From contig JAWLHK010000003.1 in assembly GCA_041690355.1 (NCBI GenBank), positions 90,695-154,694 on the forward strand: 64,000 nucleotides of DNA. The letters run 5' to 3'. A program made the translations under genes and the position numbers. The stretch's first letter is position 1, and each line of letters opens with the position of its first letter. The stretch is from JAWLHK01 sp041690355 [NCBI: bacterium] (GTDB taxonomy: Bacteria > J088 > JAWLBW01). Below are positions 38,301 through 46,870 of this stretch, piece after piece. Under the pieces are notes generated by a model that had not been told where the DNA came from, searched no databases, and was given only the letters and a program-made list of their open reading frames with translations.

Positions 38301-41300
38301 CGCCAGAACCGGCGACAGCGTGAAGAAGACGGCGTTGCTGGTGCGGGCGGCCGCTTCCACCGAAAGGGCGAACACGCCCGCGCCGACGCCGGCCGGAACC
38401 GTGAAGGTAATTTCCGTCGGATACCAGGCGGTGACCGGCGCCGTTGCGGCGCCGAAGTGCACGACGCCTGCCCCCTGGACCGCGCCGAAACCGGCGCCCG
38501 TGAGCGTGACCGTCGCGCCGGCCAGGCCGTTCGCAGGCGAGAGGGAATCGATGCGCGGATTCACGCCCAGCGTGCGGGCATTGCTGGTCTCGCCGCCGAC
38601 CGTGAGCCGCACGTCGTGCACGCCGGCCCCGAGTGTGGGGGGAATCGTGAAGCTCACCGCGGTGTCGCTCCAGGAATCGGCGGTCAGCTGAACGGGCCCG
38701 ACGGAAAGCACACTGCTACCCTGCACGGCACCGAAGCCGCCGCCCGTAAGCGTCACCGACGCCCCACCGGCACCGGCCGCCGGCGACAGGGACGCAATGT
38801 ACGGCGCGACGGTCAGCGTCAGGGCATTCGAGGTCTCACCGCCCGAGACGATATCGACCACGTGCGTTCCCCCGGCGAGGGCCGACGACAGCACGAAGGT
38901 AACCTCGGTGGCCGACCAGGAAGCGGCCGGAACGGCCACGCCGTCGATGCGCACGACGCCGCTGCCGAAGTTCGTTCCGGTGACGCGCACGGTCGTGCCG
39001 CTCGTCGCGGCGACAGGCGCCAGAGCAAGCATCTCCGGAAGGACGCGGAAGCCGAGCGTGTTGCCCGTGCGGCCGTTCACCGTAACGGAGAGGGTCTGCA
39101 GGCCCGGCGCGGCATCGTCGGCGACCGTCCAGGTGAAGCCGGTGTGCGTCCACGTGTCGATCGCGAGCGACACCCCGCCCAGGAGCGCGACGCTCGAACC
39201 CTGTGCCGCCCCGAGGCCGGTCGCCGAGACGCCGACGGCATCACCGCCGCTCCCCTGCGCGGGCGAGACCGTCGACAGCCACGGATCGATGGTGAAGGGG
39301 ACGGCGTTGCTTGCAACACCGCCGACGACGACCGCGACTTCGGTCACGGCGGCCGCGAGCGCAGGCGGTACCACGAAGGTGATCTGCGTATCGGTCCAGG
39401 TGGCCGAGGCCAACGCCGTGCCGCCGACCCGCAGCGTGCTCGCACCGTGCGAAGCGCCGAAATTACGACCGGTAACGGTGACGAGCGTGCCCGCCGTAGC
39501 GGCCGCCGGAGAAACCGAGTCGATTGCGGGCGTCACCGTAAAGGTGGCCGTCGTCACCTGGCCGCCGACGGTGACGGCGAGGCTATGCGATCCGCCCGCC
39601 AGTGAGTCAGGAAGAGTGATCGAGAAGCCATCATGCGTCCATCCGGATGGAGCGATTGATGCGCCGCCAAGGGTGACGGAGGATGTTTCCTGCGAAAGTC
39701 CCAGGTTACTGGCCTGAACGCTCACGACCGTGCCGCCGCCTCCGCTCACCGGGGTCAGGGCGAGAATCGACGGCTGCACCGTGAGGTTCAGTCCGTTGCT
39801 GTTCTCGCCCCCCACGACGACGAAGACCGGCTGCGTACCGGCGGTTACCTCCGAGGGGAGCGTAAAACCGATGGCGGTCTGGCCCCACGCCCCCGCCGCG
39901 AGGGAAACCCCGGCCACCGAGAGCAGGCTGGCTCCCTGCCCGTCGCCGAGGTTCGTGCCCGAAAGCGACAGCGCGTTGCCGGCGGTCGCCGTGAGCGCGT
40001 CGAGCGCCGTCAGCGACGGACGCACCGCGAAGAAAACCGCGTTGCTGTCTTCGCCGCCGACTGTGACGCCGACGGCATGCGTCCCGGCCGTGACGTCGTT
40101 CGGCACCGTGAAGTCGATGCGATCGTTCTGCCAGGCATCGGCCGGCACCAGCGCATTGCCGATCCGCAGCTGCGCCGCAACCCCGCCGAAGTTCGCGCCG
40201 GTCATCGTCACGGCCGTTCCGCCTGTGCCGTTCGTGGGGGTCAGCGTCGCGATCGTCGGACCGACGACAAACGACTGCGATCCTGAAGTGCGCCCGCCGA
40301 CCACGACGCGCACGGCATAGGTGCCGCCCGGGAGGTCGTTCGGGATTTCGAGCGCGATGGCCGTGTCCGACCACGACGACGTGGTCACCGGAGTCGCGCC
40401 GAAGAGGACGATGCCGCCGCTCGCGCTCGCCCCGAAGTTCGTGCCGTTCAACGTGATCGGCGTTCCGCCGGGCCCGCTTGCCGGCGACACCGAAGAGAGT
40501 ACGGGGTCTACCGCGAAAGAGGCCGGATCGGCGGCCTCTCCGTCGACCGTCAGCTCGAGGCTGTGCAGGCCGCCCGCCACATCGGCGGGCACCGTAAAGA
40601 CGATGGTGTCGTGGGTCCACGTCGAGGGGGTGATCGAGCGGCCGCCGAGCGTCAACGTGCTGGTCCCCTGCGGGCCGAATCCGGTTCCGCTCAAGGTAAC
40701 GACGGTGCCGGCCGAGCCCGAGGCCGGCGCGACCGATTGCACGACCGGCCGTACCGTGAAGGTCAGCGGCGCGAGGGTCTCGACGCCGTTCACGGCGGCC
40801 GTCACCGAACGCGCGCCGCCCGGAACCGAGCCGGGGAGCGCGAACCGATATTCCACCGGCGACCACGAGGCCGGCGTCATGGCGATGCCGTCGACGTAGA
40901 GCGCGCCCGCCGAAGCCGACGGCCCGAAGCCGGTCACGCTCACCTGCACGAGGTCGCCGCCCGTCGCCGGATCGGGAACGAGCAGGCGCAGATCCGGGTG
41001 CACCGTGAACGGCAGGGCAGTGCCCGCCACGCCGCCGATCGTGACCTGCAGCGTCTGCGCGCCGGCCGCAAGCGTGGCGGGGAGCGTGAAGTCGATGTCG
41101 GTGGCGCTCCACGTATCGACGCCCAGAACCTGTCCGCCGATGGCGACGACGCCGTCACCCTGCAGGACGCCGAAGCCGCCGCCCGTCAGGTGGACGCTCG
41201 TGCCGGCCACGCCGGCGCTGACATCGGCGGCGAAGACGGGGACGATGGTGAACGGTTGCGCCACTGTCGCGAAGCCGCCGACGGTGACCGTCAGGTCGTA

Positions 41301-44300
41301 AAGACCGCCGCGGTCGAGCGCCGTGATCGTGTAGCGAATCTCCGTGTCGCTCCATGCATCGGGCGTCAGCGACAGGCCATCCAGACGAATGGCGCTCGAA
41401 CCCTGCGTCGCGCCGAAGTTGCTCCCCTGCATGACGAGGACGTCGCCGAAAGAACCGCTGGAGGCCGAAAGCGACGTCACAGTCGGAACCACGGCAAGGG
41501 TGACCGGATTCGCGCTCACCCCTTCGACGACCAGCGTCAAGGGATGCACGCCGGCCGGAATCGTGGCGGGAAGCGTGAACTCGATCCGCGTAGGGCTCCA
41601 GGTGTCGGCAGCGAGGGGAATACCGCCGAGCGCGAGGCTCGCCTGCGTCGCCGCCCCGAAGTAAAGGCCGTCGAGCGCGATCGAATCGCCGGCCGTCGCC
41701 GCACCGGGGGTCACCTGGGCGATCTCCGGCGGCGGGAATTGCGTGAGGTTCATCGCCCGCACGTTGGCCGGCTGACCGGCGACGGTCAGGAGCACATCCG
41801 CCGCGCCGAGCGGCAGGCCCGCGGGGACCTCGGCGGTAATCGCCGTGGAGAACCAGGCGTGAATGACGGCTGCACGGCCGCCGACAGTGAGTGTCGACGA
41901 GCCCTGCGCGGCGCCGAAGTGCACGCCGGTCAGCGTAAAGACGGTGCCGATGATACCCGCATCCGGCGTCAGAGCATCGACCCGCGGACGCACCGTAAAG
42001 AATTCCGCATTGCTGCTTTCGCCGTTCAGAACGACCGTCAGCGCATGCACGCCCGCTTCCATGCCGGCCGGAATGCGGAACGTGAAGCCGGTATCGCTCC
42101 AGCTCTCGACCGGCGGCGAATACGCGCCCAGCGTGATCGACGCATCCAAGGACGACGCGCCGAAGTTGGTGCCGGTCACGGTCACGAGGGTCCCCTCGCT
42201 GCCGGACGTCGGCGTCAGCGTGGCGACGTACGGCGAAGTCGGCGTGGTGACGGCAAGCAGAAGTTCGTTCGAAGCGACGCCGCCCACCGTGGCGATGACG
42301 GCGTGACTGCCAGGCAGCAGCCCGGCCGGGATGGCGAAGGTGACCGCGTCGTCTGCCCAGGCCGTTGTCGATGCCGCAAGGCCTCCGACCGTCAACGTGC
42401 CGCCCGATCCGAGGCCGACGCCCGTTGCGACGACCGCCTCGCCGATCATGCCCGAGACAGGTGAAAGCGCAAAGAGCGCCGGAGCTCCCGGCCCAGTCAC
42501 CACGAACTCGATGCTGTTCGACGGCTGTCCGCCCGCGGTCACCGCCAGGGCATAGGTGCCCGGCGCAAGACCCGCCGGCACGTCGAACTCGATTGCTTCG
42601 GCCGACCAGCTCGCCGGCGCGATCTGGAGCGGACCCAGGATCAGCGCGGCGGCGGCGGCACCGAAATTCGTCCCCCGCAGGGTGACGCGGGTCCCTTCCG
42701 GACCGCCCGCGGGAACGGCCTCAAGCGCGGTCGGAACCACGGTCAGGGCGCCGGCAGCCGTGTTCCCGGCCACCGTGATCGCGACCAGGGTTTCGCCCGG
42801 CTCCGCATCATCGGGCACCGTGAACTGAACCGCCGTGTTGGTCCACGAATCCGCGGCGACCGGGGTGCCTCCCAGCGTGAGCGTAGAACTCCCCTGCTCT
42901 GTCCCGAAGCGCTCGCCGAGAACGAGCACCGGCGTGCCCCCGGTGGCCACGAGGGGCCCGACAGACTGCACGGCCGGCGCCGGCGCCGTCGTAACCGTGA
43001 ACGAAACGGCATTCGATGTCTGCCCGCCGACGGTGACCTCGACGAGCACGGAGCCTTGCGCGACGGAACCCGGTACGGAGAACGTGATCAGCGACTCGCT
43101 CCAGCTCGCCGGCGTCACCGTCACGCCCCCGAGGCGCACCACGCTCCCGCCCGCCGCCGGACCGAAGTTCACCCCGCCGAGCATGACGATGTCAGCCGCG
43201 ACTCCGGAATTCGGCGAAATCGCATCGATGCGCGGGCGTACGGTGAAGTTCACCGTGTTGCTCGCTTCGCCGCCGGCCGTGACGCTCAACACACGGATAC
43301 CTGCGGGAACCGAAGCCGGCAGCGTGAAGACGATCTCTGCGTCGGTCCACGTCGTCGGCGTGATCGCCATGCCGCCGAGCGTGAGGCTGCCGCCGGCCGG
43401 CGAGCCGAACCGTTCGCCGCGGATGACAATCTCGGCACCGGCCGACCCGGCAACCGGAGCGAAAGAAAGAATGCGCGGCGAGGTCGCGGTCGTAACCGTG
43501 AAGGTCTGGCTATTGCTGAGTTGGCCCGCCACGTCGACCTGCACGTCGTAGGTGCCTGCAGGCAGCGCGGGAACCGTGACGGCGATGGCCGACGTCATCC
43601 ACGCGAGCTCTGCGGCCGGGACGCCGCCGATCGCGACCTGGCCCGCCGCCGCGTCGCCGCCGAAGCCGGCGCCGAGCAGATTGACGACGGTACCGGCCGC
43701 GCCGCTCGCCGGATCGACCATGAACAATGCGGGCGCCGTCGACGTGATCACGTTCAGCGGCACGGCGTTCGAGAACTGCCCGTTGACCTCGAGCATGACG
43801 TCGTGCGCGCCGGCGCTCAACGTTCCGGGTACGCGCACCGTCACCGCCGTGTCGGTCCACGATTCGATGGCGGCCGAAATTCCGCCGATCCGGGCGGTAC
43901 CGGAGGCGCCGAAATGGTGGCCGACGACCGAGAACACGTCGCCCGGCCAGGCCACCGACGGCGTCAGGGCATCGATGGAAGGCTGCACGGCCAGAACCAG
44001 CGTATTGCTGGCTTCACCGGCGACCGTGACGGCAACGTCGACAAAGCCCGCCGGAATTCCATCGGGAATGCGGAAATCGATCTGCGTGGCGGTCCACGTG
44101 ACCGGCGCGACGGCCAGACCGCCGACGCTGAGCAGACTGGTCGCCTGCGTGGCGCCGAACGCGGTGCCGCCCACGGCGATGCGTGTCCCGAACACGCCGC
44201 CCGCGGGCGCCAACGTGGCAATCCACGGCGACACAGAGAAGAAGACCGGCGCGCTCGCCTCGCCGCCGACCGTGACGACGACCTCCTGCGGCCCGGCCGC

Positions 44301-46868
44301 AAGACCCGCCGGAATATCAAGCTCAACGGCCGTGCTCGACCACGAGACGGGGACGGCCGGCACGCCGCCGACCGTCACGGTGCTTGATCCCTCGGCGGCG
44401 CCGAAATGCGCGCCCGACAGGGTGATGCGCGACCCCCACGGGCCGCGAACCTCCGAGAGAGCGGTCACGAGGGGAACCACGGCGAAGTCCAGCGCGTTCG
44501 ACGCCTGGCCGTTCACGACGACACCGAGCGGGTACCGTCCGCCGTCCGGATCGACCGGCAGCGTCCAGCCGATGGCATCGGAAGACCACAGATCGGCCGT
44601 GAGACCGAGCGTTCCGAGCCGGAGAACGTGGCCCCCCTGCGCAACGTCGAATCCGCTACCCGTCACGGCGACGGTCTGCGCCACGCTCCCCCGGGCGGGC
44701 GTGACGGCGCGCAGGTGCGGCACGAGGCCGAACTCAACCGTATTGCCGTTCTCGGCGCCGACACGCACGAGAACCGCAATGCGGCCGGCCGTGCGCTCGG
44801 GCATGACGAAGCGGATGCGGTCGGCAGCCCACTCGATGACGTCGACGGTCGCGCCGCCGACGAGCAGCAGCGAGCTCCCCTGATCGGCGCCGAAGTTCCA
44901 TCCGGTCGCCGTTACGAGGGTGCCTGCCGTTCCGGCGGCGGGCGAAAGGGAATCGATCCAGGGCGAGGTCGGCGACGTGACCGTGAACGGAACCGTACCC
45001 GAGCGCACGCCCGCCACTTCGACGGCAAGGGGAACCGTTCCGGTGGGCAGCGCGGGCACGCGCGCGGCGATTTCGGTGTCGGTCCACGCGTCGACCGGCG
45101 CCGTCAGCGTATCAAAATACACCTCGTCGCCCGCAGCCCGCGCGCCGAACTCGAGACCACGAATGCGGACGGGCGCGCCGACCATGGCGGTCGCAGGCAG
45201 CACTTCGGTCACCGCCACGGTTCCCGGAGCCACGACGGTCAAGGCAAGCGAATTGCTGGTCTGCCCGCCCGCTTCGAGCAGGACGTCATATTCGCCGGGT
45301 GTCAGCGCGCCCGGCGTCGTGACGCGCACCTCGGACGCACTCCACGTTTCGACCGTCGCCGGAATGCCGCCGAGAAGAACGCTGCCCTGGGCCGCGCCGA
45401 ACCCGGCGCCGCGCAGCACGACCGACGTGCCGGCCGTGATGGCGGCCGGCGACAGCTGCGAGAGCGTCGGCCGGACGCGCAGAGCGGCGGGCGCGCTCGT
45501 CTGACCGTCGACGCGGAGCACGACGGGCTGCGTGCCGGCCGTCACGGCGGCGGGAAGATCGAAAACGACGCTCGTTTCGCTCCACGAAACCACGACCGCA
45601 GCGAGGCCGGCCACGGTCACGGCGCCGTTCAGTTCAGCCGGGCCAAAATGCGAGCCCACGGCAACCACGCGCGTGCCGCCGAACGCGGTGTCGGGAACGA
45701 GCATCGTAATGGCAGGCGCCGGGCGCGCATCGACCGTAAAGGTAAGGCTGTTGCTCGTCTTTCCGGCGACCCGCACGGCGACGGATTGTGGTCCGGCAGG
45801 CGTGCCGGCGGGAATGCGGAAGGTGACGGCGGCCGCCGACCAGCTGATCGGGGCCAGGCTCGCACCACCGAACAGGAGCACAGAGCTCCCCTGCGCGGCC
45901 TGGAAGTTCAGGCCGTCGACGACGACGACCGTCCCCGTCGGGCCGTTCGCCGGGAGCAGTCGCGACACCACCGGGGCCGGGTGCTCGACGACGAACGAGG
46001 CCGGCTGCGCGACCTGGTTGCCCACGGTAAGCGAAACGTCGGCCGTGCCGACGGTGAGGCTTCCGGGGACGACGAAGGTGATCGACGTCGGAGTCCAGGC
46101 TACGATCGTGGCCGCCACGCCTCCGACGAGCAGGCGCGAGTCGCCCTGCGTACCGCCGAAACCGGTACCGGTCAGCGTCACCGGGGTTCCGGCGGGTCCG
46201 CGTTCCGGCGCGACGGTCTGAACGACCGGACGCACCGCGAGGGCGACCCCGCCGCCCTCTTCGCCGCCGGAGGAAACCGAGACCGAGTACGAGCCGGCCG
46301 TCAGCGTCGGCTGAACCACGAAGCGGACCGCGGCATTGTCCCAGGCCTCGGTCTCCACGACGTGGCTGCCAAGACGCAGCTCGCCTGCCGTGCCGAGGTT
46401 CGTTCCCGATACGGCAACGGCCTCGCCGGCCACCGCGGTGCTCCTGTCGATATTCCGCAAGGACGGCACGATCCGCAACGGAAGTGTATTGCTCGTCCGC
46501 GCGCCCCGGCGTACCGCCAGCGTGTACGCCCCGGCCGGAAGGGAATCCGGAATCCGGGCCGTGATGCGCGTCTGGCCCCAGCGCGTCGTCTCGAGGGGCA
46601 CGTCGCCGACGACGACGGTACCTTCGCGGCCGAGACCGCGGCCGGTAATTTCCACCTCGTCTCCTCCGGTCGCCGCCTCGCGGCTGAGCGCATCCAGGCG
46701 CAGCGTCTGACCCGCAAGCGTCCCTTCAGGGTCGGTGCCGAACGCATAGGAGAAGGGATCCCAGGGATTCTCGCCGCAGCCGGCAACGCTCCCCATCACG
46801 AAGGACAACAGAACGACCCGTCCAAAGATACGCATCCGCTTCAACCCGTTGAATTTCTGCCCGCGCAT
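32349..46868 (-). CDS. Giant IPT/TIG-repeat surface lipoprotein (4,839 residues)
   Basis: A single uninterrupted frame of 14.5 kb. The signal ends SVAGC (Cys31), so the N-terminus is lipid-anchored. Residues 56 to about 3587 consist of 43 consecutive IPT/TIG Ig-like repeats of about 82 residues, with consensus elements GTxVTLTGTNFGA, SWSxTAIxFTVP and VTVGGxxSNAVxFTV. The remaining 1,250 residues comprise two related 110-residue modules (DALDASFDGY... and DDASFPGY...), about three SbsA-type Ig domains with SEPV/SEPM signatures, and a Cys-containing head with recurrent LYVG/LYVP strands that looks like a beta-propeller. The start has GGAGGGGAG 5 nt upstream. IPT/TIG arrays usually form extended surface stalks; an adhesin or receptor role is inference. 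Confidence 0.9.
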   Translation of the reverse strand: MRGQKFNGLKRMRIFGRVVLLSFVMGSVAGCGENPWDPFSYAFGTDPEGTLAGQTLRLDALSREAATGGDEVEITGRGLGREGTVVVGDVPLETTRWGQTRITARIPDSLPAGAYTLAVRRGARTSNTLPLRIVPSLRNIDRSTAVAGEAVAVSGTNLGTAGELRLGSHVVETEAWDNAAVRFVVQPTLTAGSYSVSVSSGGEEGGGVALAVRPVVQTVAPERGPAGTPVTLTGTGFGGTQGDSRLLVGGVAATIVAWTPTSITFVVPGSLTVGTADVSLTVGNQVAQPASFVVEHPAPVVSRLLPANGPTGTVVVVDGLNFQAAQGSSVLLFGGASLAPISWSAAAVTFRIPAGTPAGPQSVAVRVAGKTSNSLTFTVDARPAPAITMLVPDTAFGGTRVVAVGSHFGPAELNGAVTVAGLAAVVVSWSETSVVFDLPAAVTAGTQPVVLRVDGQTSAPAALRVRPTLSQLSPAAITAGTSVVLRGAGFGAAQGSVLLGGIPATVETWSASEVRVTTPGALTPGEYDVLLEAGGQTSNSLALTVVAPGTVAVTEVLPATAMVGAPVRIRGLEFGARAAGDEVYFDTLTAPVDAWTDTEIAARVPALPTGTVPLAVEVAGVRSGTVPFTVTSPTSPWIDSLSPAAGTAGTLVTATGWNFGADQGSSLLLVGGATVDVIEWAADRIRFVMPERTAGRIAVLVRVGAENGNTVEFGLVPHLRAVTPARGSVAQTVAVTGSGFDVAQGGHVLRLGTLGLTADLWSSDAIGWTLPVDPDGGRYPLGVVVNGQASNALDFAVVPLVTALSEVRGPWGSRITLSGAHFGAAEGSSTVTVGGVPAVPVSWSSTAVELDIPAGLAAGPQEVVVTVGGEASAPVFFSVSPWIATLAPAGGVFGTRIAVGGTAFGATQATSLLSVGGLAVAPVTWTATQIDFRIPDGIPAGFVDVAVTVAGEASNTLVLAVQPSIDALTPSVAWPGDVFSVVGHHFGASGTARIGGISAAIESWTDTAVTVRVPGTLSAGAHDVMLEVNGQFSNAVPLNVITSTAPALFMVDPASGAAGTVVNLLGAGFGGDAAAGQVAIGGVPAAELAWMTSAIAVTVPALPAGTYDVQVDVAGQLSNSQTFTVTTATSPRILSFAPVAGSAGAEIVIRGERFGSPAGGSLTLGGMAITPTTWTDAEIVFTLPASVPAGIRVLSVTAGGEASNTVNFTVRPRIDAISPNSGVAADIVMLGGVNFGPAAGGSVVRLGGVTVTPASWSESLITFSVPGSVAQGSVLVEVTVGGQTSNAVSFTVTTAPAPAVQSVGPLVATGGTPVLVLGERFGTEQGSSTLTLGGTPVAADSWTNTAVQFTVPDDAEPGETLVAITVAGNTAAGALTVVPTALEAVPAGGPEGTRVTLRGTNFGAAAAALILGPLQIAPASWSAEAIEFDVPAGLAPGTYALAVTAGGQPSNSIEFVVTGPGAPALFALSPVSGMIGEAVVATGVGLGSGGTLTVGGLAASTTAWADDAVTFAIPAGLLPGSHAVIATVGGVASNELLLAVTTPTSPYVATLTPTSGSEGTLVTVTGTNFGASSLDASITLGAYSPPVESWSDTGFTFRIPAGMEAGVHALTVVLNGESSNAEFFTVRPRVDALTPDAGIIGTVFTLTGVHFGAAQGSSTLTVGGRAAVIHAWFSTAITAEVPAGLPLGAADVLLTVAGQPANVRAMNLTQFPPPEIAQVTPGAATAGDSIALDGLYFGAATQASLALGGIPLAADTWSPTRIEFTLPATIPAGVHPLTLVVEGVSANPVTLAVVPTVTSLSASSGSFGDVLVMQGSNFGATQGSSAIRLDGLSLTPDAWSDTEIRYTITALDRGGLYDLTVTVGGFATVAQPFTIVPVFAADVSAGVAGTSVHLTGGGFGVLQGDGVVAIGGQVLGVDTWSATDIDFTLPATLAAGAQTLQVTIGGVAGTALPFTVHPDLRLLVPDPATGGDLVQVSVTGFGPSASAGALYVDGIAMTPASWSPVEYRFALPGSVPGGARSVTAAVNGVETLAPLTFTVRPVVQSVAPASGSAGTVVTLSGTGFGPQGTSTLTLGGRSITPSTWTHDTIVFTVPADVAGGLHSLELTVDGEAADPASFAVDPVLSSVSPASGPGGTPITLNGTNFGASASGGIVLFGATPVTTSSWSDTAIALEIPNDLPGGTYAVRVVVGGRTSGSQSFVVGPTIATLTPTNGTGGTAVTMTGANFGGVAAQLRIGNALVPADAWQNDRIDFTVPNDVTAGTHAVGVTVGGEDSNAVFFAVRPSLTALDALTATAGNALSLSGTNLGDGQGASLLSVAGVSLAAGAWGQTAIGFTLPSEVTAGTQPVFVVVGGENSNGLNLTVQPSILALTPVSGGGGTVVSVQASNLGLSQETSSVTLGGASIAPSGWTHDGFSITLPDSLAGGSHSLAVTVGGQVTTATFTVTPAIDSVSPAAATAGTLVTVTGRNFGASHGASTLRVGGTALASATWTDTQITFVVPPALAAAVTEVAVVVGGVASNAVPFTIDPWLSTVSPAQGSGGDAVGVSATGLGAAQGSSVALLGGVSLAIDTWTHTGFTWTVADDAAPGLQTLSVTVNGRTGNTLGFRVLPEMLALAPVAATSGTTVRVTGTNFGSGVVRIDGVAVPAASWSATEVTFVLSSALAGGTHVVDIVSGGETSNALTLTVAPYIASLSPAAGAGGASVTLTGGGFGAVQGSSVLSVGPVQLTADSWSDTAVSFTIPPTLGAGVHDVRLTVGGETSNARTLGVNPRIDSLSPANGLAGATVTLTGAGFGAVQGAGVVHFGAATAPVTAWYPTEITFTVPAGVGAGVFALSVEAAARTSNAVFFTLSPVLATVNPRVATGGDTVTASGSSFGSSGSLTLSGTAATVDQWFDTAVTFTVDASLTGGIHDVRLIVGGQATDPITIAVRPTVVSLAPAFGSAGTTVTLTGTNFGAVEGSSTVTVGGVAVIPDSWSASAIEFTVPATLAAGAHPVVVTVGAIASSPVAFTVQPRIDAVSPATGTGGASVTLTGVNFGAAQGASSLHVNGVAVAADAWDHTSIDFTLPDAVTAGATTISLLVGGQASNAVPFTIDPSLVSAAPSTGSGGTVVTLAGSNLGDTPGASRLVMGGFEIAPDAWSATAIQFTVPDSVTAGTHAISVVVGGRTSNALSLAVTPALNALTPTSGSAATTVSVSGTNFGAVQDAGFLTIGGTPVAADLWSSTLLQFDVPVTTPGGVHAVQAVIAGVASNALSFTVSPVVVSHSPVTGSAGTLVTLTGTNFGASAGSLTLGATALGATSWTHDEITFQVPSGLAAGVYDIVVTVGGQASAAVSFAVEPFLASLSPSSGTAATVISLSGTNFGAGGSVTLGGVAHTPTSWTSTSATVELLPTVSPGAVQVALSSGGRTSNARTFTAEPHADGVAPVVSGSGTIVTLAGSNFGAAQGVSELLFAGLPATVATWSATSVGFIVPTVANGTYSVAVLAGGLLSNAVTMTVDTVPPPFIASLSRGSGPVAVIVTVSGSEFGATQGTSSVTVGGLPATVLGWSDSAVVITIPTALAPGSHDVVVTRQGLASNAVAFSVTDDFSLLAADTLDCDPVDGHVDVYRLTLTRTALDASFDGYVLNGRGAVTARWFVAGHLNARILHGTAVPSACGLDTADDAVLYLAFDPSTTPDTGETPELTASAALLTDTGGVRLYGDSGNAGALDIAESDAAGPFVHAAAATEDDDVAGEPGAGAGDTLRIRFSEGTLAPDLAGIDLNTVFQLGNGHVFGGSAEIRAVTWSTVDSPNDRLIITFETGSHTVAVGDPIQLVGVDILDPGGNAAAAPADVPVPATITGTFHSGPIGPVVVSADYYDIDGNGLLDHVRVQFDKPVDDASFPGYLGDDQLNGVTTLWQIAGYANVRLDTLDTVDGLGGENDQVLWLAFGEGLYYDTGNRPDLTATAGQVGLRDLSGCYLNADNQGAGCMDASRSRLNGSDVVEGDMAPPVMVRASSRVDNDRIFVLFSEPVWGATGEPACGAGGELVPGDFVYHDNASGGATAILLLGTDDCAATDGLVELRTDSQLLVQDMNFDAIQVSAGNRIFDAAGNAMAAAEMQVIVNATAPYLLASSSFHTGGRYYLRVVYSEPVQPSMAMAPANYAIAEDPATGCVNLSPAPVTIAQVATNVYDLETAAQCGADTVPSTYYRITVSNVRDQDENEPVGAPAFTTTLGTAAVDTTQPRLLEAVSISPTTVRLTFSEPMRQGDVDGSAECLSGFTAARQCTADVDALAGTQLKYSISPSLGDIVSVEKTANPSVYLLTHAAAQAGVFYRVTVYASNAVAGIPLDVAGNRLRGVPENQASFRGRGSLISNLEDGPLFVDPFADNTTNNFAFTYANRVYLGPNRVNNGAFRFEADGANPVGVTFMGPAAPATCPYAPSFGIDGALSCATAWGPNQETGLVGFNSGLPNIGGTEYEILMVGPIKDNVSHVYFTQDVDTQLNWSACAIGGLTGGQNTTSAQTVYAYGANLYVGISSAHGTQAPYLSKIPLGAAGGVVSCGAGTELIARDIDYLGKSGTISNPERNTTGMVGIDSMLYVPAASGLVAADAFFIANNGGLAFSNGEPAAAASFGIVLSQAGFGAVSASTADDTTLVIDSLDKISPGRKGHPRMFVWQNTLFLVRNVGTAGATSTSAGGELWKCSSACTQGASWSRVFTTSAAGSDAGLESMRNIAVSLLEVNQGYLYVGFDNMQDGARIYRTAVVPGAPADFTEVGRIATAGCSNHSGDTGALGGQCRAFQFLSSAAIAKDLNGYLYATVGCTLSTESYDNGAANGVCDSDGLNGTFTPPSMSVIVQKD
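36108..46703 (-). repeat. 43 tandem IPT/TIG repeat units within the giant gene
   Basis: Units of about 246 bp run head to tail without interruption. Counting the GT.VT.TG..FG start of each in the translation gives 43. The copies differ substantially in protein sequence, so this is an old, diversified array. Linkers between units are almost always a single Pro-containing turn (VRP, VDP, VQP). Confidence 0.85.
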
Positions 46869-46870
46869 GA

